From positions 496,001-560,000 of the forward strand of contig NZ_CP118487.1 of assembly GCF_051124815.1 (NCBI RefSeq): DNA of 64,000 bases, given 5' to 3'. The notes beneath the pieces were generated by a model, which was not told where the DNA came from, searched no databases, and saw nothing but the letters and a program-made list of their open reading frames with translations. Origin of the DNA: Azospirillum sp051124815 (GTDB lineage Bacteria; Pseudomonadota; Alphaproteobacteria; Azospirillales; Azospirillaceae). This document shows positions 59,395-64,000 of this stretch, piece by piece. Positions within the stretch are counted from its first letter, which is position 1. Each line of letters opens with the position of its first letter. The position numbers and the translations under genes were made by a program.

Positions 59395-60522
59395 CTAGTC
59401 GAAAGCGATGGTCGGAAAGCGGTCGATGCGGAAGGGCTCCAGCGGCATCGGCGTCTCGCCGCTGGTGACCAGTTCGGCCAGCGTCTGGCCGACGCCGGGG
59501 CCGATCTGGAAACCGGCGCCGGAGAAGCCGAACGCGTGGAGCAGGCCGGGGGTGGTGCGGCTGGGGCCGATGACCGGGTTGCGGTCGGGCGTGTAGCCCT
59601 CCACACCGGTCCAGCAGCGGATGACGTGGGCATGGCGCAGCTGCGGAAACAGCTCCGCCGCATCGCGCATCAGGGACAAAACGGCGTCGCGCTGCGGCCG
59701 GGCGCGGTCGGCGTCCAGCGCGAAGCCGCGCCCGCCGCCGACCACCACATTGCCGCGCGGCACCTGCCGGCCATAGACGCCGCCGCCTTCCACCCCGATG
59801 TTGACGTCGAGGAAGCGCGGCAGCGGCTCCGTCACCGCCATGTTCGGGTGGAGCGATTCCAGCGGCACCGTCTCGCCGAACGCCTCCGCCACCCGCCGGG
59901 ACCAGGCGCCGGCGGTGTTCAGCAGGAAGCGGGCGCGGACCTCCAGGGCATCACCGCTCAGCAGGACGAAGCGGTCGCCGTTCTTCTCCACCCGGTCGAC
60001 CGGCGTCTGTTCGCGCACCACGGCCCCCAGCGCCGCGGCGGCGCGGGCAAAGGCGGGGGAGACCAGACGCGGGTTGGCGTGGCCGTCCTCCGGGCAGAGC
60101 GAGCCGCCGAGGGCACGGTCGCCCAGCGCCGGCCAGCGGCGGCGGAACTCCTCGCCCGTGATGATCTGCAGCCCGAGGCCGAAGCTCTGGCTGCGCTCGC
60201 GGTAGGCGATCAGCGACTCCAGATCGGCCTCGCTGCGCGCCAGCTTCAGATGGCCGGAGCGGATATATTCGGCGTCGGTGCCAAGCAGTTCCGGCAGCCG
60301 GCCCCAGATGGCGTGGGCGCGCTGGGACAGCGGCAGCTGCTCCAGCGGGCGGCCCTGACGGCGCACGCCGCCGAAATTGACGCCGCTCGCCTTGGCGCCG
60401 CACCAGTCGCGTTCCAGCAGAGTCACCGACAGGCCGGCCTGCCGCAGGAACAGCGCCGCCGACCCGCCGACGATCCCGCCGCCGACGATGGCGGCATCGC
60501 ACTCGATCCGTTCCCGCATCAC
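59395..60522 (-). CDS. FAD-dependent dehydrogenase beta subunit (DadA/HcnC-like)
   Basis: A 375-aa DAO-family flavoprotein. FAD-binding start CDAAIVGGGIVGGSAALFLR, followed by LLERDWCGAKASGVNFGGVR, and the C-terminal FAD segment HAFGFSGAGFQIGPGVGQTL. The fold is shared by D-amino-acid dehydrogenases, opine oxidase OoxB, hydrogen cyanide synthase HcnC and D-hydroxyproline dehydrogenase beta. Its gene overlaps the alpha subunit by 4 bp. With the gamma Fe-S subunit it forms a typical heterotrimer that oxidises a C-N bond of an imino/amino acid or opine. The substrate is unknown. Confidence 0.87.
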   Translation of the reverse strand: MMRERIECDAAIVGGGIVGGSAALFLRQAGLSVTLLERDWCGAKASGVNFGGVRRQGRPLEQLPLSQRAHAIWGRLPELLGTDAEYIRSGHLKLARSEADLESLIAYRERSQSFGLGLQIITGEEFRRRWPALGDRALGGSLCPEDGHANPRLVSPAFARAAAALGAVVREQTPVDRVEKNGDRFVLLSGDALEVRARFLLNTAGAWSRRVAEAFGETVPLESLHPNMAVTEPLPRFLDVNIGVEGGGVYGRQVPRGNVVVGGGRGFALDADRARPQRDAVLSLMRDAAELFPQLRHAHVIRCWTGVEGYTPDRNPVIGPSRTTPGLLHAFGFSGAGFQIGPGVGQTLAELVTSGETPMPLEPFRIDRFPTIAFD

Positions 60523-62123
60523 GCGACCTCCCGTCCGTCGTCAGAGCCCTCTCCCCCCCGGGGAGAGGGTTGGGTGAGGGGGATGCGCGGCGGAGCGCTT
60601 GTGGCGGGCTGGAGCGGTGCGGTTGGCCGATCGGATCCTCGCGATGCGTCCCCCTTACCCTGACCCTCTCCCCGCTCTCGGCGGACCAAAGGTCCGCCTG
60701 TCGCGTCAGCGCAAACTTCGTTTGCGCGTGAGCGGGGGGGAGAGGGGATGATCGTCGCAATGGGGAGAGGTTTGATCGGCGGCTGCGCCCGCAGGCGCCC
60801 CACCCCGTCAGGGCCGGTGCCGAGGGTGCGGGACAGCAGTTCCGCCGTCGTGGCGCCGCACATGCGGCCCTGGCAGCGGCCCATGCCGGCGCGGGTCAGC
60901 GCCTTGGCGCGGTTCATCTCGCGGGCCTGTCCGCTGCGGGCGATCTCGCGCACCGCACCGGCGGTCACGCCTTCGCAGCGGCAGATCATGGTGTCGTCGG
61001 CGATGGCGTCGGCCCAGTCCGCCGGGAAGGGGAAGGCCGCCGACAAGCTGCGGCGGAAGGCGGCGATGCGGGCGAGCCGGCCGTCCAACTCCTTCACCCG
61101 TTTGCTGTCCACCGGCCGGCCGAGATCCTCCAGCAGGGCCAGCGCAGCGCGCTCCCCCGCCAGTTCCGCCGCATCGGCACCGGCGATGCCGCTGCCGTCG
61201 CCGGCCAGATAGACGCCGGGAACCGAGCTACGCCCGGCCCCGTCCCGCTCCGGCAGCCACGCGCGGTCGGCCTCGTCGAAACGGAAGCGGCAGCCGGCAA
61301 GGTCGGCCAGCTGGGTTTCCGACCGCAGGCCGAGCCCGAAGGCGATGGCATCGCAGGCCGTGCGCCGCTCCTGCCCCCGCGCGTCGCGCCAGACCAGCGC
61401 ATCGACCCGCTCCGTTCCCTCGGCGCGCACCGGGCGCACGCCGTTGTGGATCGGCACGCCATGAGCGCGCAGCCAGCCGACATATAGGAGCCCCTTCGCC
61501 AGCGTCGCCGGATCGCGCAGCATGCCGGCGGTGGCGCGGGCCTGGACGGCGAAGGGCGTGGTGTCGAACACCCCCGCCACCTCGACCCCGGCCTTCAGAT
61601 ACTGGTAGGCCACAAGATAGAGCAGGGGCCCGGTGCCGAGGAAGGCCACCCGCCGGCCGACGGCGCAGCCCTGGAACTTCAGCGCCACCTGCGACCCGCC
61701 CAGCGTGAAGACGCCGGGCAGGGTCCAGCCGGGGAAGGGCAGCACGCGGTCGGTGGCGCCGGTCGCCAGGATCAGATGGCTGAAGGGCAGAGTTTCGCTG
61801 GCGCCGTCGCACAGCAGGTCGAGCGCCCCGTCCTCGCAGTTCCACACCAGCGTGCGCAGCCGGTAGTCGACGCGGTCGCGGATCGCCGCCATGGCGCGGT
61901 GGACCGCGTCGGCCTTGGCGGCTTCGAAGCCGTAGAGCGCCGTCTTCGGCCGGGTGAAGCCGCCCCCGGACAAGATTTCCGGCGGCTGGCGGTAGATCTG
62001 GCCGCCCCAGCGCGCCGCCTCGTCCACCACCACCGGGCACAGGCCGGCGGCGACCAGCCGTTCCGCCGCGCGGATGCCGGCCGGGCCGGCGCCGACGATG
62101 ACGGGAGGAAGATGTTCACTCAC
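60519..62123 (-). CDS. Dehydrogenase alpha subunit (OoxA/HcnB-like) with palindrome-encoded tail
   Basis: A 534-aa FAD/NAD(P)-binding protein: VIVGAGPAGIRAAERLVAAG (first dinucleotide fold), LFSHLILATGATDRVLPFP-type region, GCAVGRRVAFLGTGPLLY (second fold), GVYLAGDGSGIAGADAAELA, and a BFD-like [2Fe-2S] segment ICRCEGVTAGAVREIA with GMGRCQGRMCGATTAEL. After about residue 455 the reading frame runs through the palindromic repeat at 60548-60755, producing a Pro/Arg/Gly tail of about 75 residues that has no homologues expected. GTG 62123 overlaps the gamma stop (GTGA). Confidence 0.86.
   Translation of the reverse strand: MSEHLPPVIVGAGPAGIRAAERLVAAGLCPVVVDEAARWGGQIYRQPPEILSGGGFTRPKTALYGFEAAKADAVHRAMAAIRDRVDYRLRTLVWNCEDGALDLLCDGASETLPFSHLILATGATDRVLPFPGWTLPGVFTLGGSQVALKFQGCAVGRRVAFLGTGPLLYLVAYQYLKAGVEVAGVFDTTPFAVQARATAGMLRDPATLAKGLLYVGWLRAHGVPIHNGVRPVRAEGTERVDALVWRDARGQERRTACDAIAFGLGLRSETQLADLAGCRFRFDEADRAWLPERDGAGRSSVPGVYLAGDGSGIAGADAAELAGERAALALLEDLGRPVDSKRVKELDGRLARIAAFRRSLSAAFPFPADWADAIADDTMICRCEGVTAGAVREIARSGQAREMNRAKALTRAGMGRCQGRMCGATTAELLSRTLGTGPDGVGRLRAQPPIKPLPIATIIPSPPRSRANEVCADATGGPLVRRERGEGQGKGDASRGSDRPTAPLQPATSAPPRIPLTQPSPRGGEGSDDGREVA
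60548..60755. repeat. Paired palindromic repeat, copy 4, inside the alpha-subunit gene
   Basis: The left unit CCCTCTCCCCCCCGGGGAGA with GGGTTGGGTGAGGGGG and the right unit CCCCCTTACCCTGACCCTCT lie about 100 bp apart. Inside the right unit, CCCCGCTC is followed by two perfect hairpins, GGCGGACC-AAA-GGTCCGCC (60680-60698) and GCGCAAAC-TTC-GTTTGCGC (60709-60727), then the unit resumes with AGCGGGGGGGAGAGGGGAT. This insertion is absent from copies 1 and 3. Confidence 0.85.
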
Positions 62124-62410
62124 GAATTCCACTCCCCGCCGCTCACAAGGCGCATGCCGTCGGCGATGAAGGTGCCGCAGGCGCGCAGGCGCTCGCCCTC
62201 CTCCGTCCGCACCCAGCAATCCTGGCAGGCGCCCATCATGCAGAAGCCGGCGCGCGGGCTGTCGGCGAACTCCGTCCGGCGCAGCCGCTCGCCATTGGTG
62301 AGCATGGCGGTCATGACGGTGTCGCCCTCCAGCGCCTCCACCGGGCGCCCGTCGAGGGTAAAACGGACCACGCGCCGGCCCTGTTCGGCCACACGCTGCA
62401 GCAAAGCCAT
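62120..62410 (-). CDS. Dehydrogenase gamma subunit, (2Fe-2S)-binding (HcnA-like)
   Basis: A 96-aa Fer2_4-type ferredoxin-like subunit. The cluster Cys cluster FCMMGACQDCWVRTEEGE (three Cys) plus RLRACGTFIADG (fourth) is that of small subunits of HcnA, opine oxidase and D-hydroxyproline dehydrogenase gamma. It passes electrons from the flavin to the membrane chain. ATG 62410; it precedes alpha and beta and overlaps alpha by 4 bp. Typical length (about 90-110 aa). Confidence 0.88.
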   Translation of the reverse strand: MALLQRVAEQGRRVVRFTLDGRPVEALEGDTVMTAMLTNGERLRRTEFADSPRAGFCMMGACQDCWVRTEEGERLRACGTFIADGMRLVSGGEWNS

Positions 62411-62452
62411 GATGACTGGTCTCCGAGGAGAAAGGACGGCCGGGACAAGAAC

Positions 62453-63247
62453 TCAGTGCTGGCCGACCAGGATGCGGTCCAACCCATAGACGCGGTCGAG
62501 CAGAAGAACAGCGACCGCGGTGATGCCGATGATGAGGGCCGACACCGCCGCCATCATCGGGTCGATCGATTCGGTGGCGTACATGTACATCCGCACCGGC
62601 AGCGTCACCGTGGACGGCGAGGTGATGAAGATGGACATGGTCAGCTCGTCGAAGCTGTTGATGAAGGCGATCAGCCAACCGCCGGTGACGCCGGGCAGGA
62701 TCATCGGCAGGGTGACGCGGCGGAACACGGTGGCCTCGCTGGCGCCCAGCGAGAAGGCGGCCTGCTCCACGCTGCGGTCGAAGCCTGAAATCGCGGCGAT
62801 CAGCAGGCGCATGACATAGGGCGTGACAATCACGATGTGCGCCGCCACCAGCCAGGCGAAGCTGCCCGTCGCACCGACGATGGCGAACAGCCGCAGCATC
62901 GCCACGCCCAACACCAGATGCGGGATGATCAGCGGCGACAGGAACAGCGCGTTCAGGAAGCCGCGGCCGGGGAACTCCCAGCGGGTGATGGCGAGCGAGG
63001 CCGGCACCGCCAGCACCACCGCCAGCGTCGCCGACAGCACGGCCAGCCACAGGCTGTTCCAGAAGGACTGGACAAAATCCGGGTGGTGGAACACCGCCTC
63101 GAACCAGCGCAGCGAGAAGCCGCTGGTCGGCAGCGACAGCGTATTCTCCGGCGTGAAGGCGACGAGGCAGACGATGGCCAGCGGCGCCAGCATGAAGATG
63201 ACGACCAGAGTGTGGAAGATCAGGGCGACGGGTCCGTTGCGGGTCAT
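62453..63247 (-). CDS. ABC transporter permease (PotC-like)
   Basis: A 264-aa inner-membrane permease of the spermidine/putrescine class. Six helices; PALFHTLVVIFMLAPLAIVC-like start (read LIFHTLVVIFMLAPLAIVCL), and the EAA-loop coupling motif VEQAAFSLGASEATVFRRVT followed by LPMILPGVTGGWLIAFINSF. It is 7 bp behind the other permease and upstream of the gamma subunit gene, so the transporter and the dehydrogenase are one transcription unit. Confidence 0.92.
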   Translation of the reverse strand: MTRNGPVALIFHTLVVIFMLAPLAIVCLVAFTPENTLSLPTSGFSLRWFEAVFHHPDFVQSFWNSLWLAVLSATLAVVLAVPASLAITRWEFPGRGFLNALFLSPLIIPHLVLGVAMLRLFAIVGATGSFAWLVAAHIVIVTPYVMRLLIAAISGFDRSVEQAAFSLGASEATVFRRVTLPMILPGVTGGWLIAFINSFDELTMSIFITSPSTVTLPVRMYMYATESIDPMMAAVSALIIGITAVAVLLLDRVYGLDRILVGQH

Positions 63248-63254
63248 GGCATCC

Positions 63255-64000
63255 TCACCCCAGCCGGCGGCGGTAATGGCCTTCCACCAGACGGTGGTAG
63301 GTCAGCATGACGATCAGGTTGGCGATCAGCAGCAGTGCCGCGACGGCGGCTCCCATCGGCCAGTTCAGGTCGCTGAGATACTGGTCGTAGACCACCGTCG
63401 CGACCATCTTCAGCCGCCTCCCGCCCAGCAGGCCGGGGATGGCGAAGGCGCTGGCGCTGAGACCGAAGACGATCAGGCTTCCCGACAGGATGCCGGGCAG
63501 GATCTGCGGCGCCACAACCCGGACGATGGCCGTGCCGCGCGAGGCACCGAAGGACAGCGCCGCCTGCTCCACCGCCGGATCCAGCTTCTGCAGCGAGGTC
63601 CAGACCGGGATGACCATGAAGGGCAGCATGACGTGGACCAGCGCAACGATCACCGTACCCTCGGTGTAGAGCAGCCGCATGCGGCCGATGCCGAACGCCA
63701 TCAGCGCTGCGTTCACCGGACCTTCCGGCCCCAGCAGCATGCTCCAGCCGAAGGCGCGCACCACGACGGAAACCAGCAGCGGCGCCAGGATCACCAGCAG
63801 GAAGATCGACCGCCAGGGGTTGCTCATCCGGCTGAGGATGTAGGCTTCCGGCACACCGATCACCACACAGATGGCGGTCGCCAACGCCGAAATCCGGAAG
63901 GTGCGCAGGAAGATTTCCAGATAATACTCGTCGGTCAGGACCGACAGGTAATGCTCCAGCGTGAAGCCGCCGGTGCGCCCGGTCGCGTAGTCGAACTGGT
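63255..64000 (-). CDS. ABC transporter permease (PotB-like), 5' end beyond window
   Basis: At least 248 residues of a second permease. The frame is open to the right edge (FDYATGRTGGFTLEHYLSVL and RTFRISALATAICVVIGVPE at the visible start). EAA coupling loop: VEQAALSFGASRGTAIVRVV, then APQILPGILSGSLIVFGLSA. The N-terminus and probably the ATPase gene (potA-like) lie right of the window. Coupled to the PotC-like gene. Confidence 0.9.
   Translation of the reverse strand, partial: QFDYATGRTGGFTLEHYLSVLTDEYYLEIFLRTFRISALATAICVVIGVPEAYILSRMSNPWRSIFLLVILAPLLVSVVVRAFGWSMLLGPEGPVNAALMAFGIGRMRLLYTEGTVIVALVHVMLPFMVIPVWTSLQKLDPAVEQAALSFGASRGTAIVRVVAPQILPGILSGSLIVFGLSASAFAIPGLLGGRRLKMVATVVYDQYLSDLNWPMGAAVAALLLIANLIVMLTYHRLVEGHYRRRLG

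Noticed and set aside
1..64000. CRISPR arrays
   Set aside because: No regularly spaced repeats of 20-50 bp with unique spacers were seen; the palindromes are few and distant.

Overview
This is a high-GC chromosomal window from an alphaproteobacterium, most likely Azospirillum or a close Rhodospirillales relative. That is inferred from gene content and order (dgt-argS-SPOR-nagZ, type II DAHP synthase, a CoxG-like protein, the TIGR02587/TIGR02588 pair, many (2Fe-2S) and haem proteins) and from codon use. It carries about 57 protein genes and one tRNA-Ser, with no rRNA, CRISPR array, transposase or integrase.

Layout. 1-4840 (minus): dgt, argS, a SPOR-domain envelope protein and nagZ, tightly coupled and cut at the left edge. 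5033-6904 (plus): erpA, xthA and a coiled-coil protein. 6977-7066: tRNA-Ser(UGA). 7250-8879: a lower-GC three-gene cassette of unknowns behind the tRNA, including a peptidoglycan-binding-like protein, a protein with faint colicin M resemblance and a membrane-anchored protein. 9046-10129: two more unknowns. 10269-16575: pepN, cytochrome c, CoxG-like, a lipoprotein, folK, folB and a 52-aa protein. 16696-21368: an RND efflux operon ending in a CheY-like regulator. 21472-24748: a small amidohydrolase-shell protein, a glycosyltransferase, a ClpP-like protein with an altered triad, and panD. 24846-34975: opgC, then a respiratory block (CtaG-like assembly protein, triheme cytochrome c, fused cytochrome oxidase subunit I-III, subunit II with its own haem c). 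34983-38229: CLC channel and a secreted unknown.

38341-43073 (minus) is the most unusual unit: a branched-chain-amino-acid-type (Liv/HAAT) ABC transporter preceded by a clear TPP riboswitch, implying that it imports thiamine or a thiamine precursor rather than an amino acid. 43115-44603: an EamA exporter and a thioredoxin-like ferredoxin. 44787-50315 (plus): a nucleoside uptake and salvage operon (two BMP-type permeases, cdd, purine nucleoside phosphorylase, deoC, deoA). 50458-58237: pncB-like, FliL-like, glutathione reductase, manganese catalase with a probable general-stress promoter, AmpG-like transporter and type II DAHP synthase. 58292-64000 (minus): a polyamine/opine-type ABC transporter intermixed with a three-subunit flavin/iron-sulfur dehydrogenase (alpha, beta, gamma), cut at the right edge.

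A family of about 100-bp paired palindromes (40755, 44150, 50326, 60548) is scattered between genes. One copy has become the translated C-terminal tail of the dehydrogenase alpha subunit.
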